Shown one piece after another: positions 1-11,796 of a stretch of 64,000 bases of DNA. This stretch comes from Cryptomeria japonica. Lineage: Eukaryota > Streptophyta > Pinopsida > Cupressales > Cupressaceae. Position numbers and translations under genes: made by a program. The stretch covers positions 698,656,656 through 698,720,655 of the forward strand of contig NC_081412.1 in assembly GCF_030272615.1 (NCBI RefSeq). Reading direction: 5' to 3'. The notes under the pieces are model-generated. The model saw only the letters and a list, made by a program, of their open reading frames with translations, was not told where the DNA came from and searched no databases. The stretch's first letter is position 1; every line of letters begins with the position of its first letter.

Positions 1-379
1 TGACTAGAGAAGCTATGATGGGGCATGATTATTTTCTTTTTTTGTTGTCTATGGTTTATCTCTTATTAAGGTATGTACTTGTCTAAGGATATGATAGGCA
101 AAGATCAAAGAAGACGTTATGAGTTATGCTTAAAAGGAGATAATCCTTGTCTATTATGCAAGAAATACTCGGGTCAACTTGATTTATTATATCAAGTTGC
201 TTGTATAAACTTGTTATATCAAAATCCATGTAAGAAATACTCAGGTCATCTTGAATCCTTATGTCAAGTTGTTTGTATTTTCTTACAACATTTTAAAGCT
301 CAATGATTAAATCAAGCATTGTTATAGGATAGCATATGAAGAATGGAAGTACCATTTTAGTTAGATCATTTTAGATTAG

Positions 380-1230
380 CTCATTATCCATTTGTATTAT
401 AAGCATTCATTGTCAGTTGTATTATAAGCATTTCATTTCATTCGGAGATCAGCTGTTAAATAAAGATTGAGTGTACTTGGACAAACAAAAATAATTTGCA
501 TTTGATTATTGTAGGTTCATTTATCTTTAGAATCATTTAAATTATTATCATTCATTTCATTTAGTTGCATTCAATCATTGCATTAGTTTGCATTCCATTA
601 AGTGCATTTCATTAATCATGTAGTATATCATCATTTTTATTTACATTAGGATCATTATCATGTTAGTTCATTTTTGTCCATTAAAGTCATTTAGTTGCAT
701 CTTTGCACTTAGATTCATTTTAATCATAATCATTAAATATAAGCATCCATCGCATAAGTTTGATCAAGCATAGTATTTAAAATCATCAAACTTGAAATCA
801 AAAACATTCTATGTAGATGCATTTCAAAATCATTATATGCATACACTTTAAAAAAAAAATCATCAACATTCATTTGCATTCCCATATAGATCATTGCATT
901 TCCATCATTTAAGTAAAGCATGTCATTTAAGTTAGTAACCATTAAAGTGCATCCATGATCATTAAAATCAAAAAATCAATTGCATTTTCATTTCATCATC
1001 ATTGCATCATATAGAACGTCATCATCATAAAATGAAAATAAAGAAAAGATCATCATCCATCTAATCACTGCATATATGAATCATGAAGCACATGGATCAT
1101 CATCATATAAAGGAGCATGCATAATAAACTATAGATCATCATCATATAGAGTCCATGTCTGCATATAGATCATCATAAATAATAAAAAAGTCCAAGTATA
1201 CAATGATATCAGGTCAATAATAAAATACAA
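380..1230. repeat. low-complexity ATCATT/GCATT-rich tract
   Basis: About 850 bases dominated by short irregular words such as CATTCATT, TGCATT and ATCATCATC, with no convincing reading frame. It lies just beyond the 3' end of the antisense PMD gene. The equivalent position in copy B (53550-54760) holds the same kind of ATGAATGCAA-rich sequence on the other strand, so it appears to be part of the element and not host microsatellite. Confidence 0.6.
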
Positions 1231-1529
1231 GTGCCCCATCAATATCAATCATGTCTGCAACTCAAGGTTGTCCTATGCCACTACCACCTGACTCTGTCCA
1301 TCTCTGTGGTTGTGGGTGAAAAGATCCTCCAGATGGTTGTCCCCCCCCCCCCGATCTCCACTCCTCTGAGGAGGTCACATGACCCCATCACTACTAGTAT
1401 CCATCATCACAGTAGTATGATAGCTACCTGCTCTCTGACTCTCTATGACTAAATCCTCATATAATCATCGCCAGTGTGTTGTCTCCTTCTTAGCCCGATA
1501 TAGTGCTCTGATGGTATCGGTTGAGAGAG

Positions 1530-4233
1530 TGCCAGATCCAACCTGTTGAATGTGATCAAGAAGGGCATGAGTATCTTGTTATCTCCTAATAGCCTTGTCT
1601 CTCTCTGTCACATGTGTATGCACTTGTGCCCTAAGCTGATCTATTTGTGCTCTGAGATCATCCAAGGTCTCCTTCTCTGGCACATCCTACTGAGGTGCAT
1701 CTTGAATCCCCTCATCTCCACCTCCCTCTCCACCTGCTAGAATCTCAACCCAAGTAGCCCTTAAGACCCGTCATCTAATGAGAGGAACATGATCCTCTGA
1801 ATCCTCCTCCTCTCTGCCATGAGCTGCAATAGCCCTAGGATCTGGCTGAATCTAACCAAAATCAATGCCTCTCCTGTGGCCCCTATCCAATCCAATGCTC
1901 CTACCTCCTCTTGTAGAGGGTAATCGTCTCACTGATCTCATACATGTCTTGCCTCTATCCCTCCCAATGTGTACTACATCTCTCCCTCCCGTGGGAAGTG
2001 GTCTCCCAACCCTCCTACTCTCAATCGACCTCCTCTCTATCTAGGTCTCCTACTGCCTCCGCCTCCATCTCCTCCCTCATCTCCCTCATCTTCGGCCTCT
2101 TGAGAAGCTCTAAGCTCTCGTCTCCTAATGATGGGATCATTTGAATCATCCTCCTCATCTCCTGAGCTAGGAGGAGGGTCTTGTGGATCAGTAATACAAG
2201 GAAAAGGGTGTGCAAGCATGTACTGAGCATAATCCATAGTGACCTCGGGATCAAAAATGTGTACATCTCAAATCATAAGCTACCATTGGAGCAGCCAAAA
2301 ACTCTACGCATGTTATCTCAAAAGACAACGAAGGTCCCTAATCTCGCCTATCCTTGTACCGTTGTGCATACATGGCGACACAAGTAGGCATGTGTTGAAT
2401 GATACCAATCTGTCTCAAAATACGACTAATCAACTGTCGCTCAACAATGTATGGAGTACGACCAATCAGATATCTACTCTGCAAAATATATGGTAATGTC
2501 CACACATCATCCATCCATGGCTCACAATCAATATAGGTTCTCCAAATAATGCCATCCAGCGAATCCAGAACCTAGTGCCAATACTCCTTCTTACCCAGCT
2601 TATGTTGAGTAAGGATACCTGCATATAAATAAACATATGGATGCTTATCACCACAAACTCTATGATGGATAGGACGAGTAACAGCAATGTGCTCCCAGCA
2701 CCAGATCTATAAAAGTGTGCATCCTGTAGACACACTAGCATCGTCATCAAGACAACCTGATGAAGATCATGATATAAATGAGCAAGCATGCAAACACCCC
2801 ACGCATATTGATTTCGATGTTGCATCATGCTCTGTAGAATCTCACCCCAACCAACAATGAAACCTCAAGATCTCTTGTCTGGACAAATGAATCTGCCAAT
2901 CAATCCTGCAAGAATAACTAGGAGAGTCTCATCGTACATGATCATATCCTCCCATCAGATTTCTCCTCTAAAAATGCTCTCATCACCAAATATGGCTCTG
3001 CAAGCCTCTGTCCCTCCAAGATCCTGAAAATCATACTAGACTAACTCACCAGTCACGGGGATGTGTAGAATCCTGTAGACATCCTCAAGCGTCACACTAA
3101 TCTCACCAGTGGGCAGGTGGAAAGTGTTATGCTCGCTATGCCATCTTTCTACTAAGGCAGTCAACAAACCCCTATTATGGGTAATATCAGGCACATACAA
3201 CAAATGGCATAATCTGCAAGCATCTATATGTCTAATCTCAGCCTGTGAAAGCTTTGGCACTAAATGGCGCATGGCCAAGAATTTTTCCTGACACTGGAGA
3301 ACATCAAGCTTCTCTTGTTTAACAAGAGCATTTGATCTCTATAAATTATCTATCTATCAAATCCAAAGAGATTGCTAATCTATCAAAATATCAATCACAT
3401 CAACAACCGATCAAATCTTTTCTACAACGAAAATCAGGCTATCAAATCAATTTTAAAAATCATCACAAATGATTTTTTCTATCAATCACTGAGTTCAGTC
3501 AAACTCTATCAAGCTCTTTATCAGAGACTAAAACGTTCTCTTAGAGCTAATCTATCAATCTACCAATCAAATCAATAAATTATTTATCCTATCAATCAAA
3601 ATTATCAAATTCTCTATCAATCAGACATTAATCAGCATACCTATCTATCAAATTCATACATCCAAATATCAATTCAAATCATCTAAATGAATTTTAACAT
3701 AGTCAAAATCAAACAAATTCATTTTTTCACCAAATGTGCTATTCCCCAAAACAAAAGTGATATTCTATTAAGCACAGGAGCTAAAACACATAAATATGCA
3801 AACCCACATAACGAAAGTGCTAACAAATGACGCAAAAGCGTAAAAATAATCATTTGCGCTAACATACATCACAAAAGTGTGAACACACCAAACAAAAACA
3901 CTAAACATGCATAAGTGTGAACATAAAGCGTGAACATACAAATTAAAAACACTAAACTATCAAAAGCGCTAACATAAAATACATATGCGCTAACATTGGA
4001 GACAAATGCGCTAAAACAAAATGCCAAAAATCGAAAAAAAATCAAAATAGCCTCACACGTGCTGAAAAACAAGGAAATTTGTATGGAAAGTTGCAAACAA
4101 GATCGAGATAAGATACATATCGAATAACCATACTCAGGAGGTCGTTGATAACGTCGTACATGCTCAAATCGATGGTTCTCGAACAGGATAACCATTTTGC
4201 CAGCTCAGCAAGATAATTATTTTCACTCCACAA
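1530..4233 (-). pseudogene. antisense plant mobile domain (PMD) gene, copy A, decayed
   Basis: A PMD (MAIN/MAIL-like, 'aminotransferase-like plant mobile domain') protein is encoded opposite to the retrotransposon. The clearest block is 3036-3278, with RGLLTALVERWHSEHNTFHL followed by PTGEISVTLEDVYRILHIPV, the family hallmark. Further PMD sequence follows at 2380-2830 in shifting frames (HLYHDLHQVV, then a tract matching the WWRRALDDLDAVIWRPYIECEPW region of copy B). A Gly/Arg/acidic tail lies near 2037-2237 and a short coiled-coil-like stretch (LDDLRAQIDQLRAQV) near 1640-1690. A short first exon with ATG at 4195 (MVILFENHRFEHVRRY) is plausible, the gap to 3291 being an intron full of tandem repeats. 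Stops and frameshifts break it. PMD proteins occur both as host silencing factors and inside transposable elements; here the context is the element. Confidence 0.72.
3730..4030 (-). repeat. degenerate AGCGCTTTTGT-type tandem repeats in presumed PMD intron
   Basis: On the minus strand the sequence repeats a unit close to GTTAGCGCATTTGT followed by about 10 variable bases, roughly a dozen times with much divergence (AGCGCATATG, AGCGCTTTTG, ACACTTTTGT, ACGCTTTTGC). The same motif family fills the equivalent position of copy B at 50960-51260. It lies between the candidate first exon and the main PMD exon. Confidence 0.7.
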
Positions 4234-4518
4234 GCTGACAAGGATGCAAATGAGGATAAAATTAACCTAGGTTAATTTTATATTTACCATTTGAAAGGGT
4301 AATTAATGTTTTTAAGGGGGGCAATTTTATTTATTTTTCACAAATGAATTTAATTGAAGGACCTTTTTAATTATCATGAGATCAATCGCTTATCCAAATT
4401 TTTCAACAATTTTACAATCAATCTCCCGAGGGGGCACACAATCAAGATTTTTATCTCCATCAGGCACATTATCGAGACTTGATTTAATATTTGAAACAAT
4501 GTTGTCTCAACATCATTT

Positions 4519-4533
4519 CAAAGAGGGGCAAAA
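4519..4533 (+). other. polypurine tract of Ty3 copy A
   Basis: CAAAGAGGGGCAAAA lies immediately before the LTR start TGTATACACA. Plus-strand DNA synthesis of LTR retrotransposons is primed from such tracts. The same tract precedes the LTR of copy B on the minus strand (50405-50418), which fixes both LTR boundaries and orientations. Confidence 0.85.
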
Positions 4534-4610
4534 TGTATACACATAAAATTGGCTATGAGCAATTAAATAAATATTTTAGATTTATTTAATAATTATTCTT
4601 TTATTTTTGT

Positions 4611-5655
4611 ATCAATGAGACATCGCTGGGTCTCATCGATACTATTTGAATTTTGGATATTCCGATAGAATGCTATTAGACTTGTTCGATAACTTATGGG
4701 TTATTACGGTATCAATGAAAATGATGATTTCTTCCAAAGATAGATGGCTTCTACCTCTTCCATCGATATCACTATGCCCCGTCAATGAATGGATCTATTG
4801 TCTCACCGAAGCCTTTCTGTATCCTCTCTTGTCGTCTTCCACCAATAAAGTTATAGCAGTGAAACAACGCATACCGGAGACATGCCTTTTTGCCTCCTCA
4901 AAACCTATTTCCTCATCGATATATATCTGATGACCATCGGGTTTCATGTCGAAGAAACCTTGGGCTTCGGTAACTTCCTTTATCCTTCCATCGAAACACT
5001 TTTTCTATCAACATCACTACACTCCTTCGATGAATGGGTCTATTGTTTCATCGAGACCATCTCTCTTTTGATGATTTGCTTCCACTATCATCTTTCATCG
5101 ATGAGCTCATTAGTAATCCCCCTAGATAAAGTTGCATCGGTAAAACCACGCATATCGGTAACATGCCTTTTAGCCTCCTCGAAACTCATATCCTTATCGA
5201 TATCTTTTATCGATGTAGCCTCCTTCTGCTTGATCGATATCATTCCTTCGATTAGACCGCTTCTTTCGGTAAGTTTCCTTCATGTTGCGCCGATGGTATT
5301 ATTTCCTCGGAAGCCTTTTCCCGTCGATGAAAACTGTCTCTGCTTTCTTCGATATCCTCTTTCAGTGGATTCATTGCTTTCGATGAGCCCCTTTTAGAGT
5401 TCATTGGTGCACCCTTTCCTTCGATACCCTTTTTATATCGATGAGACATCGCTGGGTCTCATCGATACTATTTGAATTTTGGATATTTTGATAGAATGCT
5501 ATTAGACTTGTTCGATAACTTATGGGTTATTACGGTATCAATGAAAATGATCACTTCTTACATAGATAGATGGCTTCTACCTCTTCCATCGATATCACTA
5601 TGCCTCGTCAATGAATGGATCTATTGTCTCACCGAAACCTTTCTTTATCTCTTTG
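4611..5655 (+). repeat. ATCGAT-rich repeat array with 826-base duplication
   Basis: About 220 bases beginning ATCAATGAGACATCGCTGGG at 4611 recur almost identically from 5437, an offset of 826 bases. Between them are weaker internal copies: the block at 4851-4920 resembles 5130-5205, and 4770 resembles 5015, suggesting a diverged 245-280 base monomer. The words TCGAT and ATCGAT are strikingly frequent. An open frame across 4882-5397 is probably a by-product of the repeat; no protein family was recognised. Confidence 0.65.
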
Positions 5656-6110
5656 CAAGATTATTTATGGAATTTGCCTCGTTAATATTTTTTTATGCTC
5701 TTCGAAGGGTAATCACTCCCGCATTATGTTTCTGGAGATTTTTTGAGACTAATATTTTGAGTTGTGTATCCTAACAGGGTGACCTTCTAGGCACGTATGA
5801 TATATTGTATAAGTTGGCTTGTTCGGTTTTCCTTTCCTAACACTGGTGGGAGATTTTCTCAAGATTTTGTGCAGCATAGGGAGCAGAGCACGCTTAACCC
5901 TGTGTTTCAAGAATAGCAAGAATTGTCACCCACAAATGGCAGCATCACCCCATGGGATGGGCAATCTGCTGCTCAACTTTACACAGAGGATTTCTACATA
6001 CATTCTTATTTTGGACAAGTTCCCTTTGTGATCTTGTATCTCCATTTTGTATCGCATTCTTAATTTTTTCTGATCCTTGAGGGATCTGGGCTAGATCGGA
6101 GGTTTTCTTC

Positions 6111-6149
6111 CCTCCATTCTTTCCTACCGATGCCCACACCGAATGGAGG
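6111..6149 (+). other. conserved hairpin in LINE 3' tail
   Basis: CCTCCATTC (6111-6119) and GAATGGAGG (6141-6149) form a perfect 9-base stem around a 21-base loop. The tail copy at 31412-31450 keeps eight of the nine stem pairs and a similar loop. Stem-loops near the 3' end are known recognition signals for the reverse transcriptase in stringent LINEs; that role here is inferred. Confidence 0.6.
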
Positions 6150-7290
6150 TGTAAATGTAATCTATCTATTTTTTAATTAATAAAATTCTTTGGCCTCGAC
6201 CTTTTATCGATCAAAAAAATATATATATTCTTTTATTAAATAGTTAATTTGAAAAGATTAATTTATTTAATTCATTTTATGTCCTTCTATTAATTAATTT
6301 AATTGAAACATTTTATTAATTAATTCATTTATCCTTTTCCTCTAATTAATCAATTAAATATCTAATATTTAATGGTTATTCTTCTATTCTATAGTCTCAT
6401 TAATTAAATAATTTCTTAAGTTATTTAATTCATTTCCAACTCACCTTTCATCTCCACTTCATCTTTCCTTTGCCAACTCATCCATCATCTGGCTAAATTA
6501 ATTCAACAAAATTAAATTAAATTAAACATTTTTTAGCCACTTATCTTCAACTTCCAAAATAAATGAAATATTGTGTACATACACATATTTCGTAACCCTC
6601 TTCTATATTCTCTCCAACATCCCTATATTTTAGGAGGACTTGAGTCCACTTGTCCTCTTATTCCTACATCTTCTCCAACTATCCTATATCCTCTCAAGTC
6701 TTCAACTTAGTCAAGGTGAGATGAGTGACACTTGTATTCTCCTTCCCCCTTTCTCTCAACCTTCAACTTCTTACTCATAGCCATCCAATTTGCAAGATTT
6801 GATCATGACCATTGATCTCTACCACCTAATCTCATGCACTCAAAAATCTATAAAAAGAGGTCTCCTAAGCCATTTTGAAACTAATAGATTAATAGCTAAT
6901 CATATAGTCATTCTAGGAGTCTTCACTTGCATCCGTGAGTTTGAGTTTGAAGCAAATAGCATTTTAGAGTTTCTGAGCATCAATCAATTTCATAGCATTT
7001 TAGTTTAATATCATTTGCATATCATAGTAATAGTTAACTATCAATCCATTATTCATATGTCATCTTGGAAGCTACCAATGCTTGTCTGAAAGCAAATTAT
7101 ATGCGACCGGGAACAGTGGACTTAGTACATAATAAGACTTAAATCATGAAGATAATAATGTTTTTATTTTATATTCATTTCATGTAGTTTCATTGGTTGA
7201 GTTTGGATTTCCTGTAGTATTTCCTTTATATTTTGTGAAGCTAATATGTTTCAGGTAGTATTCCATCACTTAGTATTAAAGAACACACAT

Positions 7291-8470
7291 CGATCTATAA
7301 ACCTGGAGACTAAACCACCACAAAACAACTCGATCACCTTAGCTCTCCTAGGTTTTTCACATCACATAAAAAATGGAGATTAAAGACTCCAAATAATCTA
7401 TTACTATTAAAAATTATGAAGTACAATAATAATAAATGACCAACTTTACGCAAATGTTAATTCCAAAATGAAAGAAACCGAAACTTTGGGATGCACAAAA
7501 AATTCTAGAAAGACAACATACATATCAAAACATGTCCTTTTGCCAACACTAACACATACTCGACCTATGACAAACAAGATCTCCACTAGAACCTCAGACA
7601 TAAGAAAGAAAAAATTAGTGGCAATTTATCATCAACTGAGATTTTTTTTACTTTTGGGGTATCAAGATGATGCAACCAACTTACAACAATATACACCATT
7701 CACAAAGAAAGAAGAATGAAAACAAAGAATTATAGGAAAACTACACAAATTAGATTAACAATTCTTCATTATTCTCCAACCATTCTCTTCCTTAAAACTA
7801 AAAGCAAACTTTCTCTTAAATACAAATCTTAAAAATAACTTTTTTGGCAATTCTTAGCAAAAATCCCAAAAGTTACCATTTTTTTTGGCAAGCTTTTGAC
7901 AAAATCCAAAACTTGCCTTTTTTGGTAAATTTTTTACCAACTTTTTAACTTGCCTTTTTTGGGGTAATTTTGCATGCTTATCTACATGGTCTATAGAATT
8001 TTGCCAATTTAAAACTAACTAAAGCAACACTAATTTTCAATTTACTAATGTAATTACATGTAATAGTTTGAAACTAATTTAAAAGTTTAATTTAGAAAAA
8101 TTCAAATTTCACCTTGCATCATTCTTATTTGGTTGAAAAGAACACAACTCCTACAAGTTCATATCCTCAAATTGGAGTCACCTAACCTGATCCAACCCTT
8201 TCTAGTCCCACATTGTAATCCATATATTTTTTGTTGATGCTAGTATGTCCCACTGTGCCAAATATCTATTATGTTGATCTTGTTGAATGTAAACTACCTT
8301 CTTGTCCACTATTTTTACTTTCATACATCCTTCCACTTGCATTGTCATCTTTAATCAAATTGGGAATATTAAATTTTACCTCATTCTACTCTATTGTAAC
8401 AGCAACATCCTCATCTTCATTTCTAGTTGCACTATGATGTTTTGTTGGCCATTTGGAGGAATTGATTATG
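7291..8470. other. no gene seen; AT-rich repeat DNA
   Basis: No reading frame with recognisable protein content was found. The right half (7668-8105) is duplicated downstream. Runs such as TTTTTTGGCAA recur several times between 7840 and 7970. Confidence 0.5.
7668..8105. repeat. diverged ~420-base direct repeat, copy 1
   Basis: It starts around ATATACACCATTCACAAAG and runs through ATTCTCCAACCATTCTCTTCC to AAACTAATTTAAAAGTT. The same order of words appears at 11381-11796. It encloses runs of TTTTTTGGCAA. It may be a fragment of an unidentified element. Confidence 0.6.
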
Positions 8471-9690
8471 TGTTGCATTGATGTTTTGTCATTGATGTCA
8501 ACACTAGTTGATTTGGGTGCTTTACCGGTATCCTTTTGGTCCCAATAGGTTGCTTGGTTTCTGGTTGGATTAGATCATGATGATTCGGTATGCTCCAGTA
8601 TGTTTGACTTATGGAATTGGCTTATTCATGCTACTCAAATTCATGTTTAGTCAATTGGTTTTGATCTGATGATAGGATGCTATCCTGTATGCTGGCAAGC
8701 TTGGTTTGTTGTTTTGGCAGAGCTTTGTTGAAGATCTTTGATGATATGCATAAGTGGTGTTGGTGCGGCTTCTAGTGGAGATCCAGGATGCTGATGGTGA
8801 TCATGTTCGAGACTTGGTTGATTGGGATTATTGCTTTAGCGTGTGTGAACCTAAATTGGGTCTCAGTTTATCTAGGTTATGGAGCGGCTTAATGTAACGT
8901 GTGGATTGGACTTCTCGATGTGTCTCTGAGATGTCTTATGGGTTGGAAATTATTTGTTTGGTCTCAGACCAACATGTTTTGTAATTATGTAATTGTTTTA
9001 TTGTCTGGTGGCTGACCTTATTATTTGTGGTTGAGGGTTTGTATATATATGATGTAAGATCTCATTGTAAATCATGGTATGGAATATGAAATGTAATAGG
9101 AGCGAATAATGTAATAATCATTCAGGCAGAGGATTTGGTCGATCATTGGTGATCGAGTTGGGTTTATGTAAGAGGATTTAGTCCTCTGGTATTGAGCTTA
9201 ACCGGAATTGTATTCAGGCATAGGAGATGTTATCTTTGCAGTTAATTCTTTCCTTTGAATTGTAGTCTGGATTTTTATGTAGTCAGTGAAACTCATTTTG
9301 TGATGAACAGTGTGCTCTAGGTTGTTGGCCTTCTTGCAAGTGCAAGCCCCTCAATTGTAATCACATACTTACTGCAAAAGTATTATCTGACTGTGGGTAG
9401 GCTTCCCACTGTGGTTTTTCCCTTTACCGGTTTTTCCATGTACAAATCTTGGTGTCATGTGGATGGTATTTATTCTTTGATTGTTGTTTATGCTTAATTG
9501 GTATATTTGCTATTTCGGTATTTGGATTATGCATTCCGGTATTGATCTTTGGGTTCCGGTATTAAAGTTTTAATTGCTTAAAGTTATGGTAATCTGGTTT
9601 ATGCATTCCAGTATTGATCTTTGGGTTCCGGTATTAAAGTTTTAATTGCTTAAGGTTTCGATATTAAAGTTTTAATTGTGTTAAGACTCA
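8471..9690 (+). repeat. copia LTR-like fragment
   Basis: It begins near TGTTGCATTGATGTTTTGTC and contains TCATTGATGTCAACAC, the same opening style as the copia LTRs at 33485 and 40295. Near 9410-9450 it has a downstream LTR-like stretch (TTCCCACTGTGGTTTTTCCC). No matching second LTR or gag-pol adjoins it, so it is a solo LTR or a fragment. The end is not sharply defined. Confidence 0.5.
9529..9657 (+). repeat. 72-base tandem repeat
   Basis: ATGCATTCCGGTATTGATC at 9529 recurs with one change at 9601, followed in both copies by TTTGGGTTCCGGTATTAAAG. A third partial unit (TATTAAAGTTTTAATTG) follows at about 9660. It lies within the copia LTR-like fragment. Confidence 0.8.
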
Positions 9691-10313
9691 CTGCCAAAGG
9701 TTTGTTGCTAAAGGGTTGACTGCTCGAAGGAAAGAAAGAAAGGCTCACTACCCATATGGAGAAGAATAAAAGAGAAAGAATCCACCACTGATATACCTCT
9801 ACAACCGTAAGATCTATAGATACCTTCAACTCACTGCTTTCAGTAACTAGCACATGAAAGTCCACACTGCTCAACACTTTTCACCAACTCAAACAACACT
9901 TATCAAACGATCAAGGAGATAGATCTTCTTTCACACATCTTCATCGCATACACATATGTCACGACTCACTTCCTTTCATTTTCACATCATATATCACATA
10001 TCACCCATTCTCTCATCACACATCTCATCCTCAACAAATTATCCTTTATTTATATCATCCTCGCATATTCAAAATCTCCCAAGGACGGCTAAGCATCTTA
10101 ACCGAACATAATTCAAATTAGGTCAACACTAAACATTCCCATCGTGGGAAAGAATGTAAAGTAGACCACAACACATCTCAACTAAGACCAAAATAAACAT
10201 CATACACGTTATACAACGGTCTAAAATCACTGGAGTAATAATGTGAAGTGTAAACCGAGGTCGGCCAAACCTAGAGTAAACACCATCAAACTTTGAAACA
10301 CACCTCCGAAGCC

Positions 10314-10725
10314 CAAGAACTCATGCCAATTGAATAGAATGAAGCTAAGGACATTATCAACTTATCTCCAAAACCGTAACACCAAAAACCATAAAGCGGA
10401 GATATGCGAAGCATGCCTTCCATACGGAAATACTGTCAAACATTGTCACACACTATTGAACACAACTTCTTTAGCACTGCAATCCGAAGCACCAAATCCC
10501 AAATCTAGCATCTCTAAACAATGCTTAACAACATATCCAAACCGCATAAATAGACATACAATATAGAAGATATGTAGAGCAAATCTCTCATCACAACTAT
10601 ACAACAAACTCAATATCAACTATACCAACCAGTGACTAATGACAATCAAAGCATGTTGACATCAACGACAACACGTCAACAATTCACTCTGCCCAAACTT
10701 GCAAAAATCTCCCCCTTTGTCATTG
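10314..10725 (-). repeat. copia LTR-end fragment, copy 1
   Basis: About 400 bases including AAGCTAAGGACATTATCAAC are repeated at 10985-11395. On the minus strand the right end reads as an LTR start (TGTTGACGTGTTGTCGTTGA). It is preceded by a purine tract, reading in + as CTCCCCCTTTGTCATTGATG, so it looks like the edge of an old minus-strand copia element. Confidence 0.55.
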
Positions 10726-10984
10726 ATGACAAAACATCAACGACAACAACAATATCAATAGCTCTCATACCAAATTTTAATACTTTCCAATACACTACTC
10801 TTCCCCTTTGCCAATTACTTTGTTACTCAAATTCGCTCTCCCATTTTGCCAATCTTTTCATTTTCTCCCAACTTCTCATTTTGTCTCCCTTTGCCATCGT
10901 GAATTTTTTTCTTGGTTTACAAGTTAGTTCAGTTTCAAAGGAACATTGCAACTAAGGGGCTAAACTGCCCAACCATGTTTTTCA

Positions 10985-11395
10985 CCTTATGAAGATCCCA
11001 AAACTTGTGCCAACTAAATATAATAAAGCTAAGGACATTATCAACTTATCTCCAAAACCACAACACCATAAACCATAAAGAGGAGAAATGTGGAGCATGC
11101 ATTTCACACAGAAACACTATCAAACATCATCACACATTGGTTAACGCAACTTCCTTAACATTGAAATCGAGAGCACCAAATCCCTAATTTAGCATCTCTA
11201 AACACTACTTAACAACATATCCAAACCACATGAATAGACATACAATATAGAAGATATGCGAAGCGAATCTCTCAGCACAACTACACAGGAAACTCAATAT
11301 CAACTATACCAACCATTCACTAATGACAACCAAAGCATGTTGACATCAATGACAACACATCAACAGCTCATTCTACCCAAACTTGCAACATATAC
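10985..11395 (-). repeat. copia LTR-end fragment, copy 2
   Basis: Second copy of the 10314-10725 segment, about 675 bases downstream, sharing AAGCTAAGGACATTATCAAC and TAGACATACAATATAGAAGA. It differs by scattered substitutions. No reading frame is supported. Confidence 0.55.
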
Positions 11396-11796
11396 ACCAT
11401 TAACAAAGAAAAAAGAAAAATAACCAAAAAATTATAGAAAAACTCCAAAAATTAAATTAATGGTTCTTCAATATTCTCCAATCATTCTCTTCCATAAAAC
11501 AAAGCGAACTTCCTCTTAAATAAAAAATCTAAAAAATCATCTTTTTTGAAAATTCTTGACAAAAATCCCAAAAACTACTATATTTTTTACCATTTTTTGA
11601 CATAATAAAAAATTGTCTTTTTTATAATTTTTTAGGAACTTTTTCACTTGCCTTTTTTTGGATAATTTTGCATGCTTATCTACGTGGTGACTGGTATGTA
11701 GAAGTTGCCAACTTAAAATTAAATGAAACAATGCTAATTTTTCACTTACTAATCTAATTAATTAGATGCAATGGTTTTAAACTAATTTAAAAGTTC
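11381..11796. repeat. diverged ~420-base direct repeat, copy 2
   Basis: Same sequence order as 7668-8105, with many substitutions and small indels. Together the two copies enclose the copia LTR fragments, but no terminal motifs show that they are LTRs of one element. Confidence 0.55.

Larger units (their letters stand above)
4605..6227 (+). mobile_element. LINE 3'-tail insertion in the LTR
   Basis: The insertion is flanked by ATTCTTTTATT at 4594-4604 and again near 6229, compatible with a target duplication in AT-rich DNA. Its last 550 bases end in a conserved block (GATCTGGGCTAGA, a hairpin, CCTTTTATCGATCAAAAAAA) that recurs in reverse orientation at 31333-31619. That shared block plus an A-run marks it as the 3' end of a non-LTR retrotransposon. 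The upstream 1.05 kb is a repeat array whose relation to the LINE is unclear. No reverse transcriptase frame is present. Confidence 0.6.
1..7290 (+). mobile_element. Tat-lineage Ty3 retrotransposon, 3' part (copy A)
   Basis: This is the downstream part of an LTR retrotransposon reading on +, with gag-pol outside the window to the left. The order is a low-complexity tract, an antisense PMD pseudogene, a purine tract at 4519-4533 and an LTR starting TGTATACACATAAA at 4534. Copy B at 48922-62320 has the same order on the opposite strand, with an almost identical purine tract and a related LTR start (TGTAGTCACATAAA). Copy B retains pol with the second RNase H that marks the Tat lineage, and copy A is assigned by that match. 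The right boundary near 7290 is only an estimate, because no clean LTR end or target duplication was found. Confidence 0.7.
4534..7290 (+). repeat. 3' LTR of Ty3 copy A, interrupted by a LINE tail
   Basis: The LTR starts TGTATACACATAAAATT directly after the polypurine tract. The AT-rich words that follow (AATTAAATAAATATTT, TATTAATTAATT, CTTTTCCTCTAATTAATC) match the reverse of the solo LTR at 21041-22480 and of the LTR at 48922-50404. A TATA-like box, CTATAAAAAG, sits at 6848. Bases 4605-6227 are a later insertion. The 3' end is not defined: the other two family members end in GCATCA on this strand and that end was not found here, so the limit is approximate. Confidence 0.65.

Noticed and set aside
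3730-4030. Regularly spaced repeats suggesting a CRISPR-like array
   Set aside because: The units are degenerate, there are no fixed-length unique spacers, and this is plant nuclear DNA within a retrotransposon.
4882-5397. 171-codon open frame
   Set aside because: It lies in the ATCGAT-rich repeat array, is rich in Ser/Leu/Phe as expected from composition, and has no recognisable domain.
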